Positions 1 to 13,520 of a stretch of DNA of 64,000 bases are shown here, one piece after another; position 1 is the stretch's first letter, and each line of letters begins with the position of its first letter. The stretch is taken from positions 4,511,330-4,575,329 of the forward strand of contig JAJEKV010000056.1 in NCBI GenBank assembly GCA_021234155.1. The letters run 5' to 3'. The position numbers were made by a program, and so were the translations under genes. Under the pieces are notes generated by a model. It made no database searches. It saw only the letters and a list, made by a program, of their open reading frames with translations, and had not been told where the DNA came from. Source of the DNA: Isoetes taiwanensis. Taxonomy: Eukaryota; Streptophyta; Lycopodiopsida; Isoetales; Isoetaceae.

Positions 1-73
1 GAGCATTGTCAAAATTGTAAGGCATGATATTCTGGGGCCTTACAACGCATGTTAATATAGGTAGAGGATTTTA

Positions 74-715
74 TTCCCAGATGTTCGTATAGTTCATGGA
101 CACATTTATAGTACAAAATGCACCTTCCAACTACGAATAGTGTATAACTATACAGAAATGTCTATCATCGAGTGTTCCTGAGAAAGCCAAAACTAATTCA
201 CCCAGGAGTCAAGGACAAGCTTTTTGTTTGTACATTTGGTACGATTGTTGAATTTGCCTCGAATAAAATTGGATACGCATCAAGAATAAGACAATAAATG
301 AAGTTCATAAGCAGGGAACAAAATATTTATCAGAGTTTGCTTATCAATGACGTGTGTGGATGCATGTAGACTGTTTACCAAATATCTATGCTCATTGTTA
401 GAGGAGATGCAATTTAATTTCGCTTAGCCAAAGACACCTCGAATAAAGCTGTACCCAATAGGATTATAGACAAAGTTTGCTTCGTTATAGTAGAGTGATC
501 AGATGAAATCTAATTGCAAGTCTCCATCTAATAAACAACGATGAGCTCGATTGAATGGCCATCAAGCAAAGGGTTTAGCTTAAAACTTCATGACTTTGGA
601 CTGGATGCATGCTACCATTCCTGTCACTCTTAATCTTGGATTTTGTTCCCAGATTTCGTAAACCATGGTTCATAGACCCATTTATAGTACAAAGACTTGT
701 ATATATACAATTATA
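74..715. repeat. Dispersed repeat family R-B, two partial copies
   Basis: Two pieces of one sequence occur at about 74-120 and 640-715: a stretch around 'ttcccagat' followed by 'catagacccatttatagtac'. The second copy runs into 'tagtacaaagacttgtata' and an AT-rich tail. Related pieces are at 14,028-14,147, 7,940-8,010 and 58,610-58,650, and an inverted one is at 36,845-36,890. Recurrence of the same block ending in the same AT run suggests a transposon terminus. The rest of 1-740 has no convincing coding region. Confidence 0.6.
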
Positions 716-739
716 TTATGGGTCCTATGGGGGGTTGAA

Positions 740-1170
740 ACTACGTAGAGATTCATCCTGGCCGTCGATTTTCTGAGGTGTCGCCACAATAGCCCTTGGA
801 TTTGATGGGGGGGCATGCATGGGGCATGGATGGGGCATGCACCCCATCCCTGGGCCGTCGATCGGGCACGTGAGAAATCGTGGCCCTTGATTTTAGGTTA
901 AGGAAGGTGCAAGGAAATTGTTGGTAAAGCTTGATCTCGGCCGTCCATCTCTGAGATGGACGGTCCAGACGGTGACACTTCAATCAACCCCAAGCAGCCC
1001 CCTTTATTTGGGGCTTTTGATGTGGCCCGTTAGATCTAGGGCTTCAATTGGGGCATTTTATGTAGACCGTCCATCCTTGAAATTAGGGCTTTTATATTTA
1101 ATGTTTATTAAATATTGGATGTGCAAGGAAATTGTATTACATTTAATATGGGGTGAGGTGGCACTGGCAG
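740..1170. repeat. Dispersed repeat family R-A, copy 1
   Basis: This block holds a short inverted repeat around 'ggccgtccatctctgagatg', then 'gacggtccagacggtgacac', then repeated 'ttggggcttttgat' and 'ccgtccat' phrases. The same order recurs at 8,030-8,300, and related phrases occur at 47,130-47,370 and 47,930-48,410. It is AT/GC-patchy and non-coding. It sits directly downstream of an R-B piece here and at 8 kb, so R-A and R-B may be parts of one element. Confidence 0.6.
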
Positions 1171-3344
1171 CAATTAAGCATCATTAATTACATTGTTAGG
1201 TGGCAAGTTTTCAGTCCCATTTTTCTGTAACATCGTAGCTAGCTATGGCGACCTCTTGCAAGTAAAGGGAAGGCCGAGCCTTCCGATTATCCTTTACAGA
1301 TCCTCGTTACCTCCCCTTTGTTTTTCTACGATTAGGGTTCTTATAGTTCTTCCGAATTCCTTAGCCGATGGTTTCTTTGCAGAAGCGCGATTCTTTCCCG
1401 GTGGCATCATCTTTGCTATGGCAGGAGTAAAGCATTCTTCGTATTGGAAAGGATTTTTTTGTTCCTTATCAGTGCCAGTGCATTCCGGCATTGCCAAAAC
1501 CTTCCCGAAACTTATTGAAATTTCTGCCATTTTCTATTTTCTACATATAAAGAGGAGAGATCAAGTTGCGCCCATTTTTATCTGGACATGTCTGGAGCTT
1601 TAATGCAGAGGTCGAACTTACGTTTGCATGTGTTTTCCTTCGTTCTGAGCTGACTATAGCGGCTTCTCTGAATGCTTTGCAGGCTTGAAGCTTTTTCAAA
1701 GAATAAATGAGGTTCGTAGTTAACAGTGGCTCTGCCGGAGTTGCTCTATTATTTGAGGCAGACACAGGTCAAGTTATCCTGCCTTTTAAGAATGGCTGTT
1801 TCTATGAAATGACAAATGTCCCAGGCAGCAGCGATTTAGATATGGTATCCATTGCCAATTTCGGGGTTTTGTGCTTATTGCTTTCTGTGTTTCCGGAGGC
1901 CTTTTTCAGGATTTTGCTCCCAGCTTCAAATCTTGAAAAAGAAGACGCTGGATCTGCCATTGCGTTATGCCTCCTAGCAGGTTAGCATCTAGAATGATGA
2001 CACAGTTGTCACTTCTCTTTTAAAATGACTCCATTTTTTATTTAGCGTTGGGATTTTGCACAGTGTTGCCTGCCATTGTTTTGGTATTTCGTTGTTCATT
2101 AGAATTGCCTGTTCATTTTGGCTTTCTTTCTCATATAAGGTATCAATCCTAGTTTGACGGTGTGAACAAATGTAACGCGACCCAGCCAATTGTGTCTGCC
2201 ACTGTTCTGGTGTTCCATTTTGTTCCAGTGTTCGCCAAGATGCAAATTCCTCAAACGTCTTTGCAGATTGGTACAAAAATTAGGCAGATATTTGTCGAAA
2301 TGGGGTGCTTCCGAATTTGGATGGCCTATGCTCAAATCAGGAAAGATATGGCCGGTTCATGATCTGGGTAAGAGATTCAAACATTGAGGTGTATCATCTT
2401 GAATTTGATGGCGCTGTAGGCTTGGGTCTCTGCTTTGGCCGACTTATGTGCTGATTTGGCTGTCTGGTCTAATGTCTGTTGCCAGCGGCTTCATCGAAAG
2501 AACTGTCCCAGTGAACGTCTCCATATTCTCTGCCCAAACTGTCTACGAAACAGGGGCAGCTATGGATGCGCCATGTTTGTATTTTGGAAGTGCAAATCCA
2601 GTTTTCTCTGTCGGAGCTATGGTGCCTATGACGGATTTGCTTCGGGAAAGTTGGTTCCCGCAAAATCTTGTTAAATGTCCACCTTCTTGGCATGCTGATT
2701 TTCACTCTGTACCTTTTGGCTATGGCAGAGCTACCGATTGTTGGCCAGAATGGGAAAGAACAACATAGATGCTGGTTCTTCCAGCGCTCTTCTCTCTGCA
2801 AGGCATGTGATAGCCTGCAACTCTTTTTCAGTTTTTTGTGATTTGAAGAGCATAGAGAGAGCTATGATTCTTTGAGGTTCCTAACATATTGGTCTTGCAA
2901 GGATATGTACATGGTTATAGCAAAATGCCGTTGCCATTTTAGAAAAGCTACTGTATGATAGATGAATTTTATCTGGTCTAATTTGGTCTTCCCGTTATTG
3001 CAGGAAGAAGGGGGTGATAATCTGGCCCCAGGCTTACAGAAGCAAATAGATGAGACTTTGGAAGAGATAACACCACGATGCATGCTTGAGATTCTTGCTT
3101 ATCATTAGATGCAGAACATAAGTCCCAGCGTGAGGCTGGTCTACAAGAAGAGCTCAAACACTTGTTATGGGATGCAGGAAATGTGTCCTTTATGGTTCTT
3201 GATGGGGCATTCACACGTGAGAAATTTATGAAAGAAGCTTAAGGATGGCTGTACCAGAGCAGGCAATACATAATGGCAAATGCGACAGTGGTCTAATAGA
3301 TGGGAAGACACTGCTATGTAAGAATTGTTCAGCTATCTCCATGT
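1171..3344. other. No recognised gene
   Basis: Several open frames of 70-140 codons occur on both strands, but none shows a family signature. A short open stretch at 2,999-3,108 follows an acceptor-like 'ttgcag' and reads as a helical, acidic peptide. A second open stretch in another frame continues to about 3,240. These could be decayed exons of an unknown gene. I do not assign a product. Confidence 0.3.
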
Positions 3345-3620
3345 GATGGCTCTGCCTATATGCTTATGTCAGACATCTATTCTGAGGCATGTATGTGGTC
3401 AGATGCTGTGCGGAATAGATGAGCTTAGGCAGTGTGCAGGTGCATGGAAAAAACCTGCAATGGCATGGATCGAGATTGATAACAACGTGCATGAGTTCTT
3501 TGTGAAAGATAGAAGCCATCCAAGAAATGAAGAGATCTATGCCACATTGAAACGTCTAAGTACACAAATGAAGGAAAGCGGATACTTTCCAAAACTTGAT
3601 GATGCCAAATCCAGTGCAAA
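3345..3620 (+). pseudogene. PPR protein C-terminal (E/E+ region) fragment
   Basis: PPR proteins of the E/E+/DYW class bind organellar RNA and act in editing or processing in plastids and mitochondria. Here one frame (from 3,345) reads like the E motif, with 'SAYMLMSDIYSEA', and then hits stops. A second frame (from about 3,440) reads 'WIEIDNNVHEFFVKDRSHP', followed by an EEIYATLKRLSTQMKESGY-type segment. This is the typical end of the E and E+ motifs just before a DYW domain. The frame change and in-frame stops between the halves mark a broken copy. A good splice donor (GTAAGT) follows at 3,621, which is unusual because most PPR genes lack introns. No PPR repeat array was recognised upstream, so this is a relic or transduced fragment. 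Family assignment is firm; functional status is very doubtful. Confidence 0.75.
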
Positions 3621-3900
3621 GTAAGTGCCTTAAGTATTTAGTTACTGCCTTTTCCAATGTTCATCAGCAATTGCTCTGTGATTCACTAAAAACAAATGTT
3701 AAAACTCATTCCTTTTGGGAAGAAATAAGCTGGCTATTGTGGTCTCTATTTGTCCTGTGACAACTATGGAACTACTGCAATCACTCAGTTAGATCCATAA
3801 TTGCAACCTTAACTAAAGTGCCAATGAGGAAATGTCATGATAAATCTTAGTTTTTTTATTTGTAAAAAGCTGCTGCTGCTGTAGATTTCTTGAACGGTAT

Positions 3901-4430
3901 GGATGTCAGTCAGATTTTCTATGGATGTCAGTCAGATTTTCTAGAAACGTGGCCATAACTCCCAAATTGAAGCTCTGTTTTATGCACAAGAACATCCGTT
4001 GGAAAGGTCACTGGAAGGTCCACAATTGACGCTAGGCGTCCATTTTCCAAATTCCTAGCAGAAATGGGCCAAAACAGTGCCAAATCAGGCAATGTCTTTG
4101 CTGCCACAGTTTTACAGTCGGGTAGAAATATGGCCATAACTCCAAAATGAAAGCTCTATTTTCTGCACAGGAACATCCGGCGGAAAGATCCACAATTGAT
4201 GCTAGGCATCCATTTTCCAAATTCTTAACATAAATGGGCTAAAACAGTGCCAAATGGTCTAATGTCTTTGCTTGCCACAGTTTTACAGTTGAGTTATGGC
4301 CATAACTCCTAAATGAAAGCTCTATTGTCTGTGCAAGAACATGTATTGGAAGATCATTGGTCAGTCCACAAATGTTGCTTGGCATACATTTTTCAAATGC
4401 TTAGCATGAATGAGTCAAACCACCAGGTAT
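3901..4430. repeat. Tandem repeat, about 170 bp unit, 3 copies
   Basis: A 20 bp direct duplication at 3,901-3,942 is followed by three successive copies, starting near 3,950, 4,129 and 4,295. Each begins 'tggccataactcc' and contains 'gaagctct' or 'gaaagctct', a 'gaacatc'-like stretch, 'ccattttccaaatt' and 'cacagttttacagt'. Copy 3 is diverged and lacks the end. Non-coding. Confidence 0.8.
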
Positions 4431-6250
4431 GCACTCTTGAGCTTGGTTTTTTACAGCTGCAACAAATTTTGTTACGGCCAGTTGAATGCTTTGCTTTCTA
4501 TATATCATAACATCATCTTAAAATAACCCGCATTACACCAAGCACATGCTCTTCTCAAGGAACATGGCAAACAAATATGTCCCTGAGAATATGGCTTGTT
4601 GGGCACATAACTAGCTCTGGTGTATATTTCATCGTGCCTATGTTGCAAGCAACGGCATCTGCCATTTCTTCATACTTTTGAGATTTTATTTGTACGATTG
4701 GATCATTATCATTTGCTTAGTTATTCTATTCTATGGTATTCATCAAATCCATCCTTTAGTTTCTTTAGTTTATGATCTTGCTCTGGATTTTAAATGACTC
4801 CATGTTCTTTGTTTGTCTGTAACCAGATTTTATGCGTTCAGAAGGCAAATTCCCGATTTACATCAAGGTGCACTTGGTAAGAAAGCTTGCTTTTGATCTA
4901 ACATGTGTGTAACTTGAAAGTTGTTAAATTGGCCATTTCCAGACTTGCTTTATGCTTTCATAAGCATGTGAGCTATCACTAAAGCTATGAAGATTGCAGT
5001 CTGACACCCACGTCCAGATTTCTTCTACTGATGCTTCCGTGATGGGAAGGGAGTAAGTTGGCCCTACATATTTACATAAAAGTCTCAAACATAGTTTTGT
5101 CAATGGATTATGTCTGAAACTTTCCTATATTTTGCCATATAATGCAGAGTCAAGGCATTATATTAAAGGTATGAACATTATCAAGGGAGCTTTTTACATT
5201 TGTTTTGCTAGGTCCATTTTAAATGCAACCTAGTGCTTTGTCTTCAACTGAGTCCTTCCATGTTGGATAAACTAGGGTGAGGCGCAACATCCAAAGGTGT
5301 TTTTGTTCAGGAATGGCATAACTAGTTCCCTGTCATTTTTCATTTCAAAAACCCTGCTTTATACTCCAATAACATGTTGTGGATGACCTGTGCAGGATTT
5401 TCTTTGAGCTATTGTTCCATTATAGCAAGACATCAGCAACATGTCAAGACATCCTGTGCATTTTATTTGGACTATTGTAGGATTTGCCTCGCAATGCGAG
5501 ATCCGCCACAATCTATAGGTGAAAGAAAATTAGATTCGCTATTGATAATGTTCTAGATGAGTATGCACATTCTATATATAATGTGCAATGCGTGTATCAT
5601 TAGAAATGGGCCCAATCGCTTATTGTTTATCTGACTGTTGTTCCCACTAGAAATGGAGGCAAAGAAAGTTTGGCACTCATGCTTATTTGATGCGCTTGAG
5701 TAGATTCTAAAGTGGGATTTTTTGTATTCTCGTAGATAATCAATTGTATTTCCTTAGCACATATATCTCATTAATAAAGGGAGGTACATTTTAAATGCTT
5801 ATGGTGCTTCAGAAATAGCTACTGAATGTGTTCTTCAAACTTATGCTTGCAAGTGCTATGATGCTGATCAAAGGTTGTATTTGGAGTTGATGTATCTACA
5901 AGAGATTGCCAGTGAAATTTCAAGCCTAGATGAACTTTTTCTTAACTGGAGTAGATTATGGATTTGTGGATTTGTAGTGCACATTATGATGTTTGCTATT
6001 TGTCTTTTAAATGCCAATTTTTGTATGTCTTTCAAATGGTTTTTCCACTGGAGACAAGGCGTTTACATGCCCATTTCATAAATGTACTGGAGATTGACAT
6101 GAAAGTGGTTGTGCATGTTTCTACTGGTTCTTATTTTATGTTTTCATTTTGTGCCTTATATATTTTATGAAAGGCATATCAATTTAGTGAGATGATTTAT
6201 TGATCATTGTACATTTAATACGATGTTTTTTCTAGTCATGTTGTATCTCT
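4431..6250. other. No recognised gene
   Basis: AT-rich sequence with short open frames only. No protein family, RNA gene or strong repeat was recognised. It could hold intron sequence of the MSI1-like relic that follows, but I see no upstream WD40 exon. Confidence 0.3.
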
Positions 6251-6253
6251 TAA

Positions 6254-6705
<452 letters not shown>

Positions 6706-7900
6706 GTGTGAGCAACAATTCATTCAATGAGGTTTTTAACTATGCGACACAATGCTTTGAACCAATTTACTAGCTCTAAAGGATGACTTCTGCTAACTTA
6801 ATTTTGACACTCAACTTTAGACCTTCTTAAGCATGGTAAAAAGATTTGGCTATTAAATCTTGCAAGGCCATTAGGCCAAGTATAGTCTAATATTATGCCC
6901 ACCGTTTACTTGGATCTTTGACCATATTTATAAACGTGTAAACATTTGCAAAGATCTTCACATATCTATTTAATCTCGCTTTAAGTACATTCGTGTTAAC
7001 TACCCATTACATTTACACACGTCGACAAAGCCAAAGTCTAATAAATAGATAAACTACCACCGTCTTAATGCAATAATATCCTAAACTCTACACAATCCAT
7101 TCTATTTAGAGCTAGATTTCACATCGAGTTAAGAGGTCGCCATTTAACTACCATTATAATTATTGCCAATTCATAGGTTCTCCCCTCACATTATAAAACA
7201 TTCCTAACAAAGTCTTGATTAAAGGATAGACAAGCTCTTTCATCCTTTAGAACACTAATAGTTGGCATGATAGACCTTCTATCGCACGTCGCATCTTTGG
7301 TAGCAATGCAAAATTACTAGTTCGTACTTGGGCTTTAACTTCCTGCCCGATTTTTATTGCCATAGTGTAATCTTGGGATGCTTGATGTAAAAAAGGAAGG
7401 ATGCAAGTTAAAGTTTCCTCGACAATAATCTTTGGCTCTAACACTTCAAACTATCTGTGCATTCTATTTTATTCCATTTTGTACATACACTTTCTGTATG
7501 CTATTTTAGTAGCCTACTTTTTGTAAGGGCATTCAACAAACATCCTTGCGTAGAGAGAATTGTTCTTAGCGAGATTGACTTGAGAGGTTGATCCAACTTG
7601 GCTATGGTTGTTGACCAAGAATTTGACCATCTACATGTTCAATATATGTTGATTGGTTGGAACTAAGTATCCTTAAAGGTACATACCTATGGTTCCCAAG
7701 GTCTGTAATGTCCCGTGATACATGGGTTTTAAGTTAAGGGGCTTAAGATTTAGTGTCAGAGTAACTATTGACTACTAGCATTTGTTTAGGTTTAAGGGTT
7801 TAAGATTTTAGAGGTTACTGTCAGGTTTAGTCTTTGGAGTTTATGTTATTTGGGTTTCACATGGTATAATTTCTCATTAAAAAAAAACAGTAATTGGTTA
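6706..7900. other. No recognised gene
   Basis: AT-rich sequence without a convincing open frame or family signature. The next MSI1 blades are not visible. Confidence 0.3.
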
Positions 7901-7934
7901 ATAAAGTCTTTGCAACCTGTTGACTTTGCAAAAT

Positions 7935-8300
7935 TCCTCGTAGTACAACCTCTTATAGTACAACCCCTCATAGTACAAAAACTTGTATATATATATCCTT
8001 ATATATATACAATTATATGAGGTCTACCAACATGATGTAGAGATTGATCTCGGCCGTCCATCTCTGAGATGGACGGTCCAGACGGTGACACATCGTAACA
8101 CCCCAAGCACCCCCTGATTTGGGGCTTTTAATCTGGACCATCGGATTTAGGGATTTGATCTAGACCATCCATGAAAAAATTAATGATATTAAATGCCACC
8201 ATAAATGGCCCCTTATTTGGGGCTTTTGATCTAGGCCCTTGGATTTAGGGGTTTGATCTTGGCCGTTCATACAAAGGTCCTTGACATTAATGCTATCCTA
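7935..8300. repeat. R-B terminus followed by R-A, copy 2
   Basis: Three successive 'tagtacaa' phrases lead into 'tagtacaaaaacttgtata' and a TA-rich palindromic run (7,980-8,020). The R-A block with 'ggccgtccatctctgagatg' follows at 8,048. The same R-B then R-A order occurs at 685-1,110, which supports one composite element. Non-coding. Confidence 0.65.
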
Positions 8301-8801
8301 AGAAGTGGCGACATGTTATATATGTTGTTTCCCTAGTTTTTCCTAAAGGTTTTAATGGTGGCGTGCCAAATTTTCGTGTCCCATAAGCTAATGATGAGGT
8401 GGCAATGCACATTTTTTGCTAACACATTTACGAATTTGCTTGGGTCGTTGTGAGGTAGCAAGGATTGTCCCCCGCCCGCCTTCGGCCTTTGTTTCTAAAG
8501 ATCGGCTTCTGCGAATCTCTCAAAATCGATCTGTTTGAATGACCCTCCGGTGAGCTCTACAGTCTACACTGGAATTTGTTAGCCGGAAGCAAAGGGAGAG
8601 TATTGTATCTTTCTTTATAGACGCCATTGTATCACCAGACTCTACCGAACTTGCCTCCTGCGTTTTTTTCCAGGTCACGACTTCTTAACGTTTCCATTTG
8701 TTTCATTTTCTTGATAAGTCGACCTTTTATTTCTGTGGTTTGTTTGATGGGCATGGCCAGCTGTGTGTTTGATCGGTTGCTGATGGTTTTTTCCAGGGTT
8801 C

Positions 8802-8910
8802 ATGGCCGAGCTTACCCATTTTGACCGGCCTGAGCTTATTCTTGATGGCTGGCTATTTTCTGTTGATAAGTCTACAGACCTCAAGTGCAGAGTTCATGGC
8901 CGGCTTCGTG
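8802..8910 (+). CDS. Candidate first exon, unknown product
   Basis: An ATG at 8,802 opens a 36-codon reading frame, beginning MAELTHFDRPELILDG, that runs to a good donor (G|GTAATG at 8,911). The composition is protein-like (DRPELILDGW...KSTDLKCRVHG). No downstream partner exon was identified among the short open frames at 9-11 kb, and the family is not recognised. It could be a chance open frame or the remaining first exon of a decayed gene. Low confidence. Confidence 0.25.
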
Positions 8911-11900
8911 GTAATGTTATCTTTGAAAATCTATCATTTCATCGCTGATCTTTTCTAATCTCTTTGTGGCAACAAATGGGGGCAGTTTATGACAAAAATA
9001 GGCAGGCCAAAGATTCGAAATGATCCCAATGCTTAGCGCATGTATTTCATGTTTTCTTTTGCGCTCAGTCTCTGCTTTTCAGAAATGATCCAGCTTTCTG
9101 CTATTCCAGGTTTCGATCGATTCAATTGGATCGTTGCATTTTCTGCGTTTCGGCTGATTTTGATCTTTATCTTCTTCAGCGGTTTAAGATTGGTGTTTGG
9201 TCAGAGTTCAATGATCCTCTCCCTTCCAGCTGCGATGGGTCTTGAAGGACGATGTTGATCATGCATATCAGGCTTTTATTTCGGCGCTAAAATGCACGGT
9301 AATGCGAGCTTTTAGGACAAAATCCCTCCTAATAATTTTCCCCTATTTTTAGCAATGAGGCTATGGATCTTTACAGGTTCTGCAGATATTTTGAAAAGGA
9401 TCCCGGCCTTCATTACTGTCTGAGAACTCCAAGGCACATGATAATTTGGGATTTAATTATCTTTGCAAATCTTATAAATAATGCAGATGGATCGCTGTAT
9501 TCTGCTTGAGGCAAATCCTCAAGAACTCCAGCTTTGAGCTTTCAATTATGTCAAGAATCGCAGATCATTTTGAAGCTGCAGCTACCATTTTCTTTCATGC
9601 AAATGCATTTGCAACTCAGGCAAAGACTCTTTGATTTACCTATAATTAGTGGCATTACTTTAACTCTGTGCCTTTTTATTGCAGGATGGTGAAGAGTGAT
9701 ATGTAAATTGCGGATGCCATGACCATCAAATTCCATGAAATAACAAATCGAGGTGTGAAGTTTCCAATAAAACGTATGGAACTTGTGCAGTTTAGAACAG
9801 AGGTTTTGTTGGGCCTTCTTGATATCACAATGCATGATTCTGGCATTCTTCTGCAACCCTTTACTGTAATAGCGGTCCTTAAGGAAAGGCACATACTGGA
9901 AATCGGGTATATCATGTTTGTGCAGGTATTTGTGTCCCGCCTTCTAAAGTCTAGGTGTGAGGCTTTCAGTCTTCATTTCTTTGGATTTCTTTGTGTCTTT
10001 GTATTGGCGGTGATGGCGAGACTCTGCCAGACTATGATGCATAGGGAAATCTGCACCCATCTTTGATTATCTCTTTCCATCAGCAAGTACTAGCAGGTTG
10101 TATGTGGTAGAGCTTTTATCTTGATTTTCAAGTTTTTTGTTTGCAAGGTATACCCAGGATCATCGCATCGTTGTTGTATCAGGCAACAACAGGAGGCACC
10201 CCCCATTCTTCACTTTTTATCAGTTCCTAATTGCTTCCCTTATTACTAGATTGTCCTGTATCTTATTCCATACAAAATGCAACCAAGTATATTACTTACA
10301 GCATTTGTTAGCTCTCTCGTACTAACAGGTTGTATGGGTTAAGGCTTGATGAATTTATGTCAATTATGTGTGGTTAGATTATTTGCCGATGCACTTGAAA
10401 CGGTGGAGGTTATGCAGAATCAAGGATTGCTAAGTCAATTTTGTTCTATAGCTTCTAAAAAATCTGGATACTCTTCTCTTCGTCCTTATAATGTACGTTC
10501 TTCCTGCTATAATATTTATTGGGAACCGTGCATCTGGTACTGGTACTGGTGAAGTTGTCATGTCTTGGTGAAGTTGTCATGTCTGAGATGGGCTTTATTG
10601 ATTCTTGAATAAAGGAGTTATGCATTTATTGAAAGTTTGCAGCTGACATGATAATAGTTATACAGCCAAGGCAATGCAGTATGCAGACGTACCATGGAGC
10701 TTGCAATCCATATAACGCGTTGGCATAACGAGGGTGAAGCAAACGAATTAGTCTGGCCTGTGAATTTTCCTTTTAGGAATTTGAAATTGATGTGATTTCA
10801 ACTTTCAAATCTAGGTAAGGAAACTTTTTTTGGATGTGATGATGTGTTGATTGCTAGTTTTGACACTGTTGAATTTTGCAGTAACCACCATGCTGCAGCA
10901 AACTTTAGAAATGTTTTCATATCTTGAAGGCAATTTCTAATGACATGTAATCCAAACATTTTTTAGATGGAACAAAGCTAGAATGGGTCCATGTCTTAGA
11001 TTCTGTTATTAGAATTTGCAGCACCTAGAATTGGCATAGTGTACTCCGAGCATGTCTTTTTGGCTCTTAGGAATGCTTTGGGTGCTTTGATTCTTAATAA
11101 CTGCTAAGTTAAGAAACTAGATGGATCATAACTGGCTCTGAGAAAACTACAGAATATGCAGAATGTTCGTAATATATAGAAATGTGCAAAATATGGATGT
11201 ATTGTCAGTGGCATCATCATGTAGATAAGCCTACCTAGGCAGTCTCTCATGATAGTGGTAGTGCTTTGCATTTTTAGTCGTGAGTATAATCTGCAGAAGA
11301 TGTTAGGTGTTATTTTGCCAAGTGTTTGTGTCCAGGGATTTCAAAATAACACAAAAAAGTGTGATGCTTCAAATCTACACTATATACTATACATTTTGGT
11401 GATGATGTGTTGGTTGCTAATTTTGACACTATTTAATTTTGCAGGTCCGATCTTTGGCTTCTTCACTTTTGTAGCATGCAAAGGAAGATCTTTAAGCCTT
11501 AACCACCATGCCGTGCAGAACTTCCACACTACAAATGGGTACAAATGCTTCTGGACAAATGTCCACTTCCAACCTATTTTTGCTGTGAAAGCGTGTATTT
11601 GCTTTGGCTCAGATATTAGATTCCAACAAGTTTTATGAGACAATATTCCAGAGTGGCAGCTTGGAAGACATCCCTTATCTCTGCAAGTGAGATGAATTTG
11701 GTCTAGATCAAAGTGCTGCCAACAAAGAGAGATCTTTCGCATCCCATTTGTGCAACGTGTGGATTTCTTGGATTGATTTTTTGCCATCATCAAGGCATAA
11801 ACAATGTTGTGGCATTTGGAGATAGCGTTCTACTATCTCCCCGAAATGCCACTTGACAATATCCATAATAAACATTCCTTGCAATGAATGTTGTGCAAGA

Positions 11901-12320
11901 GACTTGACACTACTTGACTTGCTTGTGCTAGTGGACCACGTTTTAGCATACATATTTTTGCGAAGAAATACTCATTAGCAGAAGGTTAGCTGTGATTAAA
12001 TGAAATTAATAGCCAACCCTACTAAAGAAATGTCCTCAAATTTGTATGGAGCCGAACATGTCTTTCTGCTTTTTCCCTCTCTTTGTTTTGTTTTAATATG
12101 CTGCCGCTTACAGGAAACTTTGTTCAAAAAACACCAATGTTAGAAATTTACAAATGCTCCTTAAATTTTTTTTGCGAAACAAGCATGCACGGCCAAGCCA
12201 TTTTATGCGTGGCCTTATGACCCTAGCATTGTTTTTTCTTAATAACGGCCAATGATAGACATAGACATGTTGACAGGGGTACTAGTTGCGGATAGATATG
12301 ATTTAATAGGACAGTACAAA
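8911..12320. other. No recognised gene; one local duplication
   Basis: Short open frames only (for example 9,719-10,066 and 11,249-11,638), none with a family signature. A segment ending in an acceptor-like 'aattttgcag' occurs twice, near 10,836-10,905 and 11,398-11,520. The second copy has about 60 bp inserted between the acceptor-like end and the shared 'aaccaccatgc'. Confidence 0.35.
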
Positions 12321-12740
12321 TATAGTTATGGTGCTTCTAGAAGGAAACATTAATTTGGCTTATCTAGATGGAGTTGTGTGGCATTGTTCATATGACGCTA
12401 ATAATTTCTTTGCTGGTAACATACTAAGCGTAATTAGGTATACTCAGTAGAGTGGCCCAGAAGCACAGATATGGAGCCCATTGAAGGAGACATTGAATTC
12501 GACTTATTTAAATGGAACCACTTGGGATAAAAGAGAAGAATGGTACCATTTTATAGGAATAGCCATCGATTTAGTTTCACAAATGCAGTTATGGTGCCTA
12601 TTGGAAGGAATTTTGAATTCAACTTATCTAAATGGAACTCCATGGAGTTATGGTGCCTATTGGAAGGAATTTTGAATTCAACTTATCTAAATGAAACTCC
12701 ATGGGAATGTCGATTGATTCAATTTCCACTTTCAAATTGA
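12320..12740. repeat. Tandem repeat, about 60 bp unit, 4 or more copies
   Basis: Copies near 12,330, 12,472, 12,588 and 12,648 share 'atggtgcctattggaagga', 'ttgaattcaacttatctaaa' and 'tggaactccatgg' with substitutions. The last two are nearly identical. The unit stays open across copies in one frame, but the composition gives no reason to call it a gene. Confidence 0.75.
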
Positions 12741-12824
12741 ATTCTTCTAAGTTGACTCTTCGACTGCTTTAGCAAATTTGAGTATATTGCAAGCATGCCT
12801 GCACATACATTTTGCAAAGGATTC

Positions 12825-13010
12825 AATAAATATGCTTATGATGTTTGCTACAAAAACCATTGATTTCAGTTTGTATGTCCAGGATTTTGACTTATTTAAA
12901 GCACAAAAATGCATTCAATAAATATGCTTATGATGTTTGCTAAGAGAACCATTGGTTTCAGTTTGTATGTTTTGGATTTTGACTTATCTAGAGCACGAAA
13001 ATGCATTCTC
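12825..13010. repeat. Direct duplication, about 90 bp
   Basis: The phrase 'aataaatatgcttatgatg' followed by 'tttgcta' and a 'ttcagtttgtatgt' segment occurs at about 12,827 and again at 12,916, with point differences. Non-coding. Confidence 0.7.
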
Positions 13011-13520
13011 CAATAATAAATGTCTTCTTCTGACTGACTGTTCGATTTGGCAACATTGGTGTCGTGCTGTTGTTGTAGCAAGGAAGCATTAAATTTGACT
13101 TACCTATCCCGACTTATACAATTTTTCCAGATAAGTTTTTACGTCAAAAAAAAGATTTGATAACTTCGAATTCTTTAATAATGGAGGTCATCGAGTGGCA
13201 AGAATGTATGAAATAAACGCTCATGTGACCAATCCAAAATGCTCTCTGACATTGACTTTTCTGATGTAGTCTTCGATCTTGCAACATCTGTGTTGTCACT
13301 ACTATTTTGGATAAACATAGTTACGACGTTTGGTAAGGGAAGCATTAAATTTGACCTATATAATTCAACTTATACATTTCGTTGGACAAGGATTTCTTTC
13401 GTCTAGATCTTCAATAATGGATAAAACAATAAATTTGAGCCATCTAAATCGAACTACATGCAGAAAAGGACCATTATCGACTAGAAACAAACTTGAGATA
13501 CACAGGTTCTGCTAAGCTTT

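Noticed and set aside
1193-1603. 136-codon open frame as a gene
   Set aside because: Overlapped by an antisense open frame, no family signature, no splice context; probably chance.
2448-2768. 106-codon plus-strand frame and its antisense partner as genes
   Set aside because: Both strands are open over the same stretch and neither has recognisable motifs.
9719-10066. 115-codon frame as a gene
   Set aside because: Long antisense frames cover the same stretch and there is no recognised motif.
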